Origin: Mediterraneibacter butyricigenes
GTDB taxonomy: Bacteria > Bacillota > Clostridia > Lachnospirales > Lachnospiraceae
Reading direction: 5' to 3'
Assembly (NCBI RefSeq): GCF_003574295.1
Contig: NZ_BHGK01000001.1
Location: forward strand, 2,542,001-2,606,000
Length of the DNA: 64,000 nt
The notes beneath the pieces were generated by a model. It searched no databases and was not told where the DNA came from. It saw only the letters and a program-made list of their open reading frames with translations. Both the position numbers and the translations under genes were made by a program. Positions 27,709-35,650 of the stretch are shown in pieces. Each line of letters starts with the position of its first letter. Position 1 is the stretch's first letter.

Positions 27709-28512
27709 ATGGGATTTCAGTTGACATCGGAGAATTACTACTCTGACATAGCCAATTATGAGTACATGTCAGTTTCCCAGTTCAAAGATTTTGCCGGAAC
27801 ATATGGGAAGTTGGGATGCGAAGCCTGTGCCATGGCGAAAATTCGTGGCCAGTATAAAGAACCGGAGAGAACAGCACTTCTGGAAGGAAGCTATGTAGAT
27901 GCTTTCTATGAGGGCACACTGGACAAATTCAAGGCAGATAATCCGGAAATGTTTAAACGGGATGGAGAACTGAAAGCAACGTTTCAGAAAGCAGATCGGG
28001 CGATCGAAAGAAGTCTGAGAGATCCACTTTTCCAGGAATACATGTCTGGAGAAAAACAGGTCATAATGACCGGAGAGCTTTTTGGATCCAAGTGGAAGAT
28101 CAAAATGGACAGCTACCACCCGGGTAGAGCGATTGTAGATCTGAAATACATGCAGTCACTTACAAAGTTTGGATATGTTCCGGATATTGGATATCTGGAT
28201 TTTGTCCGATACTGGGGGTATGACATTCAGGGAGCAATCTATCAGGAGATCGTAAGACAGAATACTGGGAAGAAATTGCCGTTTTATATTGCCGGGATCT
28301 CCAAGGAAGAGGCAATGAACATTGAAGTAATCTACATACATGACAACTATCTGGAAGAGGCGCTGCATATCGTAGAAAGCCGGATGCCGAGGATTCTGGA
28401 TGTGAAATACAACGGTGTAGTACCGGATAGATGTGAGCAGTGTATCTGGTGCAGAGATACCAAGGTTTTGCAAGGTCCTATCGGAATCGGGGATCTGACA
28501 GCGAGTTTGTAG
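27709..28512 (+). CDS. PD-(D/E)XK nuclease-like protein (RecE/YqaJ-type exonuclease partner of RecT)
   Basis: 267 residues. Nuclease signature: Asp in WKIKMDSYHPG near residue 131 and VDLKYM near 142, giving the D...(D/E)XK core, followed by the QGAIYQEIV helix near 175. A cysteine group near the C-terminus (CEQCIWCRD) and Cys near residue 37 could form the iron-sulfur cluster seen in related Cas4/AddB-like exonucleases, though the arrangement is not diagnostic. It likely resects double-stranded ends for RecT. It begins three bases after the previous gene. Confidence 0.8.
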   Translation: MGFQLTSENYYSDIANYEYMSVSQFKDFAGTYGKLGCEACAMAKIRGQYKEPERTALLEGSYVDAFYEGTLDKFKADNPEMFKRDGELKATFQKADRAIERSLRDPLFQEYMSGEKQVIMTGELFGSKWKIKMDSYHPGRAIVDLKYMQSLTKFGYVPDIGYLDFVRYWGYDIQGAIYQEIVRQNTGKKLPFYIAGISKEEAMNIEVIYIHDNYLEEALHIVESRMPRILDVKYNGVVPDRCEQCIWCRDTKVLQGPIGIGDLTASL

Positions 28513-28528
28513 TATGGAGGTACAGGAT

Positions 28529-29281
28529 ATGGCGTGGATCACGGTAGATCAGAAGCTGATCGGTGGAAAACTAAGGAATTTTGCAAAGCAATCCGGAATC
28601 AGCCAGAATGAGGCAATCGGGATCCTGATACGGTTATGGCTGTGGGGATTGGACAACGCAGAAGAAAGCGGTCGAATAATAGCAGCCGAACATGAGGACA
28701 TTGAAGAGGCTATCCGCCCGGGATTCCTAGAAGTTGAACGGAGTACGATCTCGAATATCGTTGATAACCTGATAAAGACAGGGTGGATAGATAAAAAAGG
28801 GGATTCCTTGTATTTGCATGACTGGATAGACTGGAGGAGTTTTTATACATCCTATGAAAGCAAAAAAGCACAGCATGCGGAACGAATGAGAAATTACAGA
28901 GCCGAAAAGAAAAAAGAGCAGCAAGCGCAACCGGAACCAGAAGAGAAACCGGTAGAACCGAAGAAAGCAATCAGAAAAGAGTACGCTGTAGGCTTTGAAG
29001 AGTTCTGGAAGATCTACCCAAGGAAGGTAGACAAAGGGAACGCATATAAGAAATATCAGGCAAGGCTGAATGATGGATATTCGGAAGCTGAGCTGCTGAC
29101 AGCCGCAACCAATTATGCGAACCAGTGCAAGAGGGAAAAGACCGAGGCAAGATTCATAAAGCATCCAAAAACGTTCCTGAGCGACACGATGCCGTTCACG
29201 GACTTCTTAGATCATGGACAGCAGACGAATATACCAGAACAACAGGAACCGCCCGGAAAACGTAAGAATCCGTTTTTATAG
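28529..29281 (+). CDS. Phage replisome organizer / replication initiator
   Basis: 250 residues. The start at 28529 is preceded by GGAGG with 8-base spacing; an ATG at 28514 overlaps this RBS. The N-terminal ~100 residues are a winged-helix domain (LRNFAKQSGISQNEAIGILI in part, LIKTGWIDKKGDSLYLHDW) typical of replisome organizer N-domains. A basic/Glu-rich linker follows, then a C-terminal domain (FEEFWKIYPRKVDKGNA) common in phage primosome proteins. It should bind the phage origin and recruit the loader encoded next. Confidence 0.82.
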   Translation: MAWITVDQKLIGGKLRNFAKQSGISQNEAIGILIRLWLWGLDNAEESGRIIAAEHEDIEEAIRPGFLEVERSTISNIVDNLIKTGWIDKKGDSLYLHDWIDWRSFYTSYESKKAQHAERMRNYRAEKKKEQQAQPEPEEKPVEPKKAIRKEYAVGFEEFWKIYPRKVDKGNAYKKYQARLNDGYSEAELLTAATNYANQCKREKTEARFIKHPKTFLSDTMPFTDFLDHGQQTNIPEQQEPPGKRKNPFL

Positions 29282-29304
29282 GCAGTATAGGAGGATAACA
29301 GAGA

Positions 29305-30144
29305 ATGGATGATATCGGAAGTATGTTGCCCTCTCATACCCAGGAGGAGGTCAGCCCGATTAAAAAGGGCGATTATAAGGGGGATGATGGTCTGATCCGA
29401 TGTGGCGTATGTGGCGAGCGGAAACAATTAAAGATCAACATCTTAGGATATTCAAGAATTGTCCCATGTATATGCCAATGCAGGGCGGACGAGTTGGAGG
29501 AGAAAAGAAAAAGAGACGAGTATGAAGAGAGGATGCACACGGTGAATCGTCTGAAGGATGCCTCCATGATGGCAAGTAAGTTTCGGGATGCGAGCTTTTC
29601 GAAGTATAAGGTCAGACCAGAGAACAGGAATCAGGTGAAGTTGGCATGGAATTATGTGAAGAGATTCCATGAAATGAAGGAAAAGAATCAGGGGTTATTA
29701 TTATATGGTCCGGTCGGAACTGGAAAAAGTTACACGGCAGCCTGTATAGCAAATGCTCTGATGGAACAGAGCGTGACGGTGGTTATGACATCGTTTGTGA
29801 AAATTTTACAGGATATACAGAGTGTCGGGAATGAAGCAAATTATATTCAGATTCTGAACAGTGCATCATTGCTTATTATTGACGATCTGGGGGCTGAGAG
29901 AAATACAGATTACGCCCTAGAAAAGGTATACAACATCATTGATAGCCGGAGCCGGACAGATAAGCCGATGATTTTAACAACGAATCTGGAATTGCCTGAG
30001 ATGTTAGAGTGTACGGATATTCGCTATAAAAGAGTGTATGACAGGATTTTTGAAACCTGTTATCCGGTTGAGATGAAAGGAAAATCATTCCGGCAGATAG
30101 AAGCAGCACAAAGATTTGAAAACATGCAAAAGTTTTTAGGATGA
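29305..30144 (+). CDS. DnaC/IstB-like ATPase, helicase loader
   Basis: 279 residues. A Cys-rich N-terminal part (CGVCGERK at 33-40; CICQC at 55-59) probably binds zinc. The AAA+ core has Walker A GPVGTGKSY (135-143), Walker B LLIIDDLGAE near 190 and sensor ILTTNLELPE near 230. It would load the host replicative helicase onto the phage origin, working with the replisome organizer just upstream. RBS AGGAGGATAACAGAGA is present. Confidence 0.9.
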   Translation: MDDIGSMLPSHTQEEVSPIKKGDYKGDDGLIRCGVCGERKQLKINILGYSRIVPCICQCRADELEEKRKRDEYEERMHTVNRLKDASMMASKFRDASFSKYKVRPENRNQVKLAWNYVKRFHEMKEKNQGLLLYGPVGTGKSYTAACIANALMEQSVTVVMTSFVKILQDIQSVGNEANYIQILNSASLLIIDDLGAERNTDYALEKVYNIIDSRSRTDKPMILTTNLELPEMLECTDIRYKRVYDRIFETCYPVEMKGKSFRQIEAAQRFENMQKFLG

Positions 30145-30152
30145 GGTGGAAC

Positions 30153-30557
30153 ATGGGAATAGGTGAAAATATCAAAAGGATCAGAACGGGTATGGGGCTT
30201 TCGCAGAAAGCCTTTGGTGACCTGATCGGGAAGAGTGAAAGTCAGATCGGCAGTTATGAAAATGAAAAAACGGATATACTGGCATCCACTCTTTACAGGA
30301 TCGCAGAAGTAGCACATGTAGATTTCAATAATTTGATGGCCGGTATTCTTCCGGAAGAAAAAGAATCGAAAAAGGAGCCGGACTGGGATGCAGAATTGAG
30401 AATCTACAACATGGAGGATCGTCTGACGGTAATTAAGATTCTGGCGAAGAACGGCTATGATGTGGGGCAGCATAAACGGCCAAAAGGGAAAGGCAGCTCA
30501 CTGGATTACTTTATCCATGCAAAAGATCTTTCCACCAATGCCGATACATCAAAGTAG
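30153..30557 (+). CDS. XRE-family HTH regulator
   Basis: 134 residues from the ATG at 30153, nine bases after GAGGTGG; it overlaps nothing important at its 5' end. Residues ~1-60 form a canonical HTH_3 domain (GLSQKAFGDLIGKSESQIGSYE in part). The remaining half is charged, with no recognised domain. It could be an additional early repressor. Its position within the replication module rather than in the control region is common in this phage type. Confidence 0.7.
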   Translation: MGIGENIKRIRTGMGLSQKAFGDLIGKSESQIGSYENEKTDILASTLYRIAEVAHVDFNNLMAGILPEEKESKKEPDWDAELRIYNMEDRLTVIKILAKNGYDVGQHKRPKGKGSSLDYFIHAKDLSTNADTSK

Positions 30558-30566
30558 GAGGTAGGT

Positions 30567-31010
30567 ATGGAAGTAAGATTTACGATCCTGGGGGAGCCAA
30601 AGGGAAAAGGCAGACCGAGGTTTTGCAGGAATACCGGACATGCGATTACGCCGAAAGATACCGTGAACTATGAAACACTGGTTCGGATGGAATACGGCGT
30701 AGCCTATTCGGATTTTAAGTTTCCGGACGATGCGATGTTGGATATGCGGATAAAGGCTTTTTATTCCATTCCAAAATCAGCATCCAAAAAGAAACGGGCA
30801 TCAATGTTGGCGAATGAGATCAGACCGACCAAGAAGCCTGATATGGACAACGTGGTTAAGATCATAGCGGATTCCCTGAATCAGGTGGCATACCGAGACG
30901 ATACGCAGATCGTAGATTGCCAGTGCCGGAAATTCTATTCAGAGAATCCACGAGTAGAGGTAATGATACAAGATATTCAGCCGAAACAGGCGGAAAGGGG
31001 TATGAAATGA
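30567..31010 (+). CDS. RusA-family Holliday junction resolvase
   Basis: 147 residues. The fold signature is clear: GEPKGKGRPRF near residue 9, and the metal-binding KPDMDNVVKIIADSLN with YRDDTQIVDC near 96-120, supplying the catalytic aspartates. RusA proteins cut four-way junctions produced by recombination or replication, consistent with the RecT/exonuclease pair upstream. AGGAGGTAGGT precedes ATG. Its stop overlaps the next start (ATGA). Confidence 0.92.
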   Translation: MEVRFTILGEPKGKGRPRFCRNTGHAITPKDTVNYETLVRMEYGVAYSDFKFPDDAMLDMRIKAFYSIPKSASKKKRASMLANEIRPTKKPDMDNVVKIIADSLNQVAYRDDTQIVDCQCRKFYSENPRVEVMIQDIQPKQAERGMK

Positions 31011-31624
31011 ACAACTATGAGGAAATGATGATTGAAAGCGATGTATTCGCAAATGCCAGGGACAACTTCGATTCGTTATTGCAGAAGCTGTTTAAGAGTA
31101 TGGAGAATAACGAGTCAGACGAGGGAAGTATTACCCTGAAAGTGAACCTGAATATGGTGGAGGACTGGGTACCGAATGGTGAGGGCGGAACAATCCATAT
31201 CAAAAAGCCGGTTCTCAAACACAAGGTTTCCATTGAGGTGCCGGTAAAAGATTCTATCGACGGTCGGAAAGATTCTGGAATGAATCTGGTATGGGATGAC
31301 GAACTACGTCGGTATGTTCTGAATTACATCAATGAGGGCGGACAGCAGAGCTTGTTTGATCCGGACTACGAGGAGAACCTGAAAGGCAGTGCAGGTCTGG
31401 AGGAAAGCAACTTGCTTCCTGGTCCATCAAATGAGCTTCCGGATCTCAACGGAATCCCTGACGCACATTTCACGGAAGCAGATCCGCTCGATGATGCGCT
31501 GAATCGCCCGATTACGTTAGAGGATGAAGAAATTACCGATGAAGAGAATATAAACGCTTATGGAGGCGATACGGAAGCTACAGGCAGCACAGATGGAGAG
31601 GACGATTACGAGTATGAGGAATAA
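31007..31624 (+). CDS. Prophage protein of unknown function, acidic
   Basis: 205 residues, start at 31007 in an ATGA overlap with rusA (AAAGGGGTATGAA upstream). The first ~120 residues have a beta-rich look (ITLKVNLNMVEDWV, IHIKKPVLKHKVSIEVPV) reminiscent of phage proteins annotated only as hypothetical. The C-terminal 80 are Asp/Glu-rich and probably disordered. I cannot assign a function. It is kept in register by translational coupling to the genes on either side. Confidence 0.6.
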   Translation: MNNYEEMMIESDVFANARDNFDSLLQKLFKSMENNESDEGSITLKVNLNMVEDWVPNGEGGTIHIKKPVLKHKVSIEVPVKDSIDGRKDSGMNLVWDDELRRYVLNYINEGGQQSLFDPDYEENLKGSAGLEESNLLPGPSNELPDLNGIPDAHFTEADPLDDALNRPITLEDEEITDEENINAYGGDTEATGSTDGEDDYEYEE

Positions 31625-31748
31625 ATTGGCGAAGCAGTTAAAGGAATGGTTTTACCTGACCATGGATGTTCTTTGGCTGAGTATTGTTATTGGCGTGGGA
31701 GTTGGGATCGGATTTATGGGAGTTCTGGCGATCATGCTAAAAATATGA
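31614..31748 (+). CDS. Small single-span membrane protein (44 residues)
   Basis: Starts MRNKLAKQLKEW at 31614, overlapping the previous gene by 11 bases; an alternative start at 31560 would lie deep inside that gene. One strongly hydrophobic segment (residues ~14-42, ending IMLKI). Unknown function. The coding status rests on position and the preserved membrane segment. Confidence 0.4.
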   Translation: MRNKLAKQLKEWFYLTMDVLWLSIVIGVGVGIGFMGVLAIMLKI

Positions 31749-31775
31749 TGGAGATAATACGGAGAAGGTGAAAGA

Positions 31776-32006
31776 ATGAGAATAGTTAGTCAGGATGGAT
31801 GCTATGACATTCCTTATGACCAGGCAGTTCTTAATAGAATCGGCACCACTATATCCGCTAAGACGAACACCGGAGATTTAATTCTGCTTGCTCAATACCA
31901 CAAGGAGGAAAAAGCGATAAAGGCTATGGAGATGTGTGCAGGGAAATATGAAGCTTGGGAAGTGACTGTTTTTAAGTTTCCGAAAGATTCGGAGGTAGAA
32001 GTATGA
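31776..32006 (+). CDS. Small conserved-looking phage protein of unknown function
   Basis: 76 residues, beginning MRIVSQDGCYDIPYDQ. RBS AGAAGGTGAAAGA. The composition suggests a small beta-alpha fold (the NTGDLILLAQYHKEEKA region matches a pattern common in short Firmicute-phage ORFs predicted to bind nothing in particular). It overlaps the next gene by four bases (ATGA). No function proposed. Confidence 0.6.
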   Translation: MRIVSQDGCYDIPYDQAVLNRIGTTISAKTNTGDLILLAQYHKEEKAIKAMEMCAGKYEAWEVTVFKFPKDSEVEV

Positions 32007-32269
32007 GAAGAGAGAATACGAGAGATTTTTCACAGTGCCGGAAGTGTGGGGCACGGATCCTGTTTATGCGGATGAAATCCGGAAAGAGTATGCCGGTAAA
32101 CCCACAGTTCGTAAACTTCCGGAAAGATGGTGGTAAGGACAGGATTGTCCTTGCCAACGGAGAAGTAACATCCGGAACGATCGTTGCTGATCTGATTGAG
32201 GCGGACGGTTACGGATATGTATCACATTTCGCAACTTGCGAATATGCACAGACATTCAGGAGGAAATAG
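32003..32269 (+). CDS. Small phage protein with a cysteine pair, unknown function
   Basis: 88 residues. CRKCGARI at ~12-19 resembles half of a zinc ribbon; a further Cys and His occur near the C-terminus (HFATCEYA), so a single Zn site is plausible. The middle (SGKSMPVNPQ) is typical of short phage zinc-ribbon proteins. Coupled to the preceding gene by an ATGA overlap. Confidence 0.6.
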   Translation: MRRENTRDFSQCRKCGARILFMRMKSGKSMPVNPQFVNFRKDGGKDRIVLANGEVTSGTIVADLIEADGYGYVSHFATCEYAQTFRRK

Positions 32270-32275
32270 AAGAAA

Positions 32276-32572
32276 ATGATCAATTTTGTAATAAAGCATG
32301 GGTGCAGCACAAAAGAGGGATGGACAGATGTAGTGAGTGCTGAGACTGTCGGAACATATACAAAGTTCAGAGGAAAAGGGCTTTTCCAGGAGGAAGAGAA
32401 ACAGGTGATCCGCCAGAACGTTACCAATGTATGGATCAAGGCGAGCGTATCTGCCGGAGTCGTGAGTATTCATGACCGGAACAGAGATCAGGCACTCGCA
32501 GTTTCCATTACAGAAATGGCAGCGGTTCTGAATGAGGCTTTGAGAATCGGAATGGTAAAGAAAGAGAGGTAA
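32276..32572 (+). CDS. Phage protein of unknown function (98 residues)
   Basis: Begins MINFVIKHGCSTKEGW. RBS AGGAGGAAATAGAAGAA. Mixed alpha/beta composition without recognised motifs. Lies in a row of short tightly spaced early genes. Confidence 0.55.
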   Translation: MINFVIKHGCSTKEGWTDVVSAETVGTYTKFRGKGLFQEEEKQVIRQNVTNVWIKASVSAGVVSIHDRNRDQALAVSITEMAAVLNEALRIGMVKKER

Positions 32573-32576
32573 CAAG

Positions 32577-32789
32577 ATGGTCTGGAAAATAACAATTCTG
32601 TTATGGGCATTGGTACTGATAGGGTCCTACTTTGTAAAGTGCAGCATTTCAAGAGAAGAAAGAATCAGAGCGTCATATGGTGGAAATATCAAACTGACGC
32701 CAGGAAGAATCGTTTATTTGATTTTAGTATTTGCTTCAATCATTATGACCTTTGCAACGCTGGTATGGTTCCTGTTTTTTAAACTGTAA
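32577..32789 (+). CDS. Small two-span membrane protein, unknown function
   Basis: 70 residues; hydrophobic segments at ~3-20 and ~45-68, with a short basic loop between. GAGAGGTAACAAG precedes ATG. Unknown role; small membrane proteins at this place in phages sometimes affect superinfection, but nothing in the sequence shows this. Confidence 0.5.
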   Translation: MVWKITILLWALVLIGSYFVKCSISREERIRASYGGNIKLTPGRIVYLILVFASIIMTFATLVWFLFFKL

Positions 32790-32797
32790 ATAAAAAT

Positions 32798-32894
32798 CCC
32801 CTGGTGCCATATGGCAGACAGAGGATCTCCAAAAATATTCGCTGATAAAATTATAAATTGAAGATCCGAAAAAGTCAATGCACGGACACCAGGG
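32798..32894 (+). promoter_or_regulatory. Inverted-repeat leader that overlaps the ribosome binding site of the late regulator
   Basis: CCCTGGTG (32799-32806) pairs with CACCAGGG (32887-32894); an inner stem pairs GGATCT (32823-32828) with AGATCC (32862-32867). The right arm contains the first bases of the AGGGAGGT ribosome binding site (32891-32898) for the gene starting at 32905. It could lower translation when folded. Confidence 0.45.
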
Positions 32895-32904
32895 AGGTAA
32901 TAAG

Positions 32905-33510
32905 ATGGGAAAAGGCACACCGGGAAAACCAAAGACAGTAAGACTGAGTCAGGACGAACTGAGAGAACTCTGCCAGAAAGCGGTGGAGGATGGCGTATCG
33001 AAATATATAACATTGCAAAATCAGAAGAAAAAACAGGAATGGAGGGGCTTGCTATTCCGGACTAAGAAGCTACTGGAGAATTACACGAAGTTAAAAGACT
33101 ATGCAGAACAGGCAGTGGTCACTCTGGAACAGGCGGAGGAAGTCGATGAAACGTTAGTGAACATGGACGTGCTCACAAAATTCAAACTGTTCGAGGATGA
33201 TAAGACCTTACATAGACAGCTACGGGGAGTAAATGCTGTGAAGTTTATCATGGCCCATGTAGATCGGATGCTAGAGGTTTACAAGAATAACTGCCTGAAC
33301 TCATCTCAGGAGGTTATGCATAGACGATGGTTCGTGATCGAATATATGTATCTGGAGAGAGAGGATGCTAAGAAAACGACAAAAGAGATCGCTGAGATTT
33401 ACCAGACAGATCTCAGTAACATTCAGAAGGACGCAAAAGAGGCAAGAAACGATCTGACTACATTATTTTTTGGGTTGGATGCGATGGTTTTATATGAGAT
33501 CCGGGACTAA
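32905..33510 (+). CDS. ArpU/RinA-like late transcriptional regulator
   Basis: 201 residues. The ATG at 32905 follows AGGGAGGTAATAAG. The protein is helical and basic, with a C-terminal region (MHRRWFVIEYMYLEREDAKKTTKEIAEIYQTDLSNIQKDAKEA in part) that reads as an HTH of the sigma-70 region 4/ArpU type. ArpU and RinA families switch on late genes in Firmicute phages. This fits the position: last early gene, immediately followed by a strong promoter and the packaging genes. Confidence 0.75.
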   Translation: MGKGTPGKPKTVRLSQDELRELCQKAVEDGVSKYITLQNQKKKQEWRGLLFRTKKLLENYTKLKDYAEQAVVTLEQAEEVDETLVNMDVLTKFKLFEDDKTLHRQLRGVNAVKFIMAHVDRMLEVYKNNCLNSSQEVMHRRWFVIEYMYLEREDAKKTTKEIAEIYQTDLSNIQKDAKEARNDLTTLFFGLDAMVLYEIRD

Positions 33511-33527
33511 TTTCCGTTTTTCTTCCT

Positions 33528-33556
33528 TTGACTGTCATTTCAGCCGATGATATAGT
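33528..33556 (+). promoter_or_regulatory. Predicted late promoter
   Basis: TTGACT at 33528-33533, 17-bp spacer, TATAGT at 33551-33556, 18 bases behind the late-regulator gene. It points into the structural operon. Confidence 0.6.
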
Positions 33557-33562
33557 GTAAAT

Positions 33563-33755
33563 TGCAAATTAAAGCGAGGGAAACCGGACTTTCATTTGCA
33601 TGGTGCTGTGGTGTATTCATTCTTTTCCCATGACCCCCCAGGCGTCTGCGGATGCCTGGGGACTCCGAGGGAATATGATGCACAGCAGAATCTTCCTCGT
33701 ATTGACGTATAGATTCTTCCTAAAGAGACCGTGTCAGATTGATGCGGTCTTTTTA
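33563..33755 (+). promoter_or_regulatory. Structured leader of the late transcript
   Basis: About 190 nt without a convincing gene. It contains the strong hairpin CCCCAGGCGTC-TGCG-GATGCCTGGGG (33636-33661) and ends in an intrinsic terminator (33726-33755). Such a leader with a terminator ahead of all late genes suggests control by antitermination, or a small phage RNA. Confidence 0.45.
33726..33755 (+). terminator. Terminator in the late leader
   Basis: AGACCG (33726-33731) pairs with CGGTCT (33745-33750), followed by TTTTT. Confidence 0.6.
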
Positions 33756-33789
33756 TGTTGCCAGAAAGAGGAAAGGAGTAGCACAGAGC

Positions 33790-34428
33790 ATGGGAGAAAT
33801 GAAGAATGAGAAAAGAATTGAAGTGATCGAGAATTTCCCGGTACAGAAGATTAAAAACGGTTTCGGGAATCCAAGGAAGATCCGGAAGAAAAAAGCGGAG
33901 GAGTTGCAGCAGTCATTAGATACTCTGGGGGATTTTGGCTTGATCCTGTTAGATGAAAATGACAATGTGATCGCCGGTAATCAGCGAGTGGAACTGATGA
34001 AACGGAATGATCCGGACGCCAAGGTACTTGTAAAGAAATTACACGGCTACACAGAGTCCGAGTTGAGGGCAATTAACATCAAGGACAATACACATGCTGG
34101 TGAGTGGGATATGAACCTGTTGTCGGAATGGACAGCGGATCTGACCCTGGATCTTGGTATCGAAGCAAAAGAAAAAGGTCCCAAGAATAAGAATCTGGAT
34201 GCAATGGAACATCTGCGGTATGAGCAGTACGATTATGTGATGATCGTATGTCGGAATGAGGTGGACTATTTGAATCTGATTCGTGATCTTGGATTGGAAG
34301 GAAAGAAGACCATCGTAACGCCTACTCGAAAGATTAAGGCAAGAGCGATCTGGTATGACGATGTAAACGTTAAATTGGAGGCAAAAGAGAAACCAGAAAA
34401 TAAAGGATGGGGAATAGATGGAGTATAG
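33790..34428 (+). CDS. ParB-like nuclease-domain protein
   Basis: 212 residues from the ATG at 33790 (AAAGGAG 11 bases upstream); ATG at 33799 is an alternative. The N-terminal ~90 residues are a ParB/Srx-type domain: PVQKIKNGFGNPRKI, then NVIAGNQRVELMKR, the latter matching the GxxR-bearing ParB motif. The C-terminal part is unassigned. In phages this domain usually accompanies DNA methylases or base-modifying enzymes, but no methylase is seen here. It starts the late transcript and overlaps the next gene by 11 bases. Confidence 0.8.
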   Translation: MGEMKNEKRIEVIENFPVQKIKNGFGNPRKIRKKKAEELQQSLDTLGDFGLILLDENDNVIAGNQRVELMKRNDPDAKVLVKKLHGYTESELRAINIKDNTHAGEWDMNLLSEWTADLTLDLGIEAKEKGPKNKNLDAMEHLRYEQYDYVMIVCRNEVDYLNLIRDLGLEGKKTIVTPTRKIKARAIWYDDVNVKLEAKEKPENKGWGIDGV

Positions 34429-35650
34429 AGAATTACAGTTTGCACAGCTAAAGAAAATTGCGGAGTCTACGGGTAGAAATCCGGTGTATTTGTTCAATGC
34501 AGACCGTTTTATCAGGAACTTCACGGATTTGCAGAATGAGTTCCGGAAAATCTATCCGAACACAAGAATTGCATACAGTTATAAAACCAACTTTATTCCG
34601 GAAATCGGGAAGTTGGTTGATAATCTGGGTGGGTATGCCGAGGTAGTATCGTCTATGGAATACGAGATAGCCGGAGAGGCAGTCTTATGTGATAGTGAGC
34701 GGATCATTTACAACGGCTTACTTCCGGAGGAGTGCATGTTGGCCAATCTGGAATTGGGAGGAAAGGTCAATGTGGAATCCATGGAGTGCCTGAACTATGT
34801 TCTGGAAAACACAAGCGGAGAGGTGAAAACCGGGATCCGTATTGGAGCACCGGACAGCCGTTTCGGATTTCAGGAATCAGAGCTTTTTGACGTTTTGGCC
34901 AGAATTGTAGCAGCAAAGAAAAAGGTAGCCGGGATTCATTGCCATGTTGGAGGCAGCCGGAGTCTGGAAACTTGGAAGAAAAAGACACAACGTATGCTGA
35001 GAATTGCAAAAGACATCGAGAATATCCTGAGATATCCACTGGAGTATATTGACCTTGGCGGTCACCTGTACGGCAGAATGGACGATGATCTGAGAAAGCA
35101 GTTCGGAGAGGATGTCCCAACATTCCAGGACTACGCTGAGACAGTAGCAACCATGGTTCGGGATGCGTACAAGGATAGAGGATCCATGCCGCAGCTGATC
35201 TTAGAACCGGGAACGGCTCTGGTGGCTGATACAGTGGATATTCTGGCAACCGTTCAGAATGTGAAGAATCGGAAAGAAAAGAAAGTGGCCACTCTGAACG
35301 TTAGCTCGTATGATTGCGGAATGGTTGCAGATTATAAGGATTTGACCGTTGAAAACATTACTGATCCGGATCAAAAAGGCAATGTTCCAACTGTGATATG
35401 CGGTTATACATGCATGGAAGAAGATTATATCAGCCGGAACTACCCTGGAGCATTAAAGACAGGAGATAACGTGTTGATCCGGAACTGTGGTGCCTATTCG
35501 GCATCCATGAAGGGAGACTTTATTTTCCCACCGATTGGTATGCTGATGGTAAATGATAACTACGAGGTCTTAGGACTGATGAAAGAACATGGCCGGAGCA
35601 GAGATGCTGTTGAGCGATGTGTGGTAGGAGGAAAACGATGCGTGATTTGA
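34418..35650 (+). CDS. PLP-dependent decarboxylase, fold type III (DAP/ornithine decarboxylase-like)
   Basis: 410 residues. Landmarks of an intact enzyme: PLP lysine K56 in AYSYKTNF, HCHVGGS near 174, an ELEPGTALVAD-like segment (LILEPGTALVAD) near 264, the catalytic cysteine region ICGYTCMEEDYIS near 330, and NCGAYSASM near 356. This family decarboxylates diaminopimelate, ornithine, lysine, arginine or related amino acids to amines. The substrate cannot be told. It is most unusual between a ParB-like gene and terminase in a prophage, and forms a compact island with the ATP-grasp and glycosyltransferase genes that follow. Confidence 0.85.
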   Translation: MEYRELQFAQLKKIAESTGRNPVYLFNADRFIRNFTDLQNEFRKIYPNTRIAYSYKTNFIPEIGKLVDNLGGYAEVVSSMEYEIAGEAVLCDSERIIYNGLLPEECMLANLELGGKVNVESMECLNYVLENTSGEVKTGIRIGAPDSRFGFQESELFDVLARIVAAKKKVAGIHCHVGGSRSLETWKKKTQRMLRIAKDIENILRYPLEYIDLGGHLYGRMDDDLRKQFGEDVPTFQDYAETVATMVRDAYKDRGSMPQLILEPGTALVADTVDILATVQNVKNRKEKKVATLNVSSYDCGMVADYKDLTVENITDPDQKGNVPTVICGYTCMEEDYISRNYPGALKTGDNVLIRNCGAYSASMKGDFIFPPIGMLMVNDNYEVLGLMKEHGRSRDAVERCVVGGKRCVI

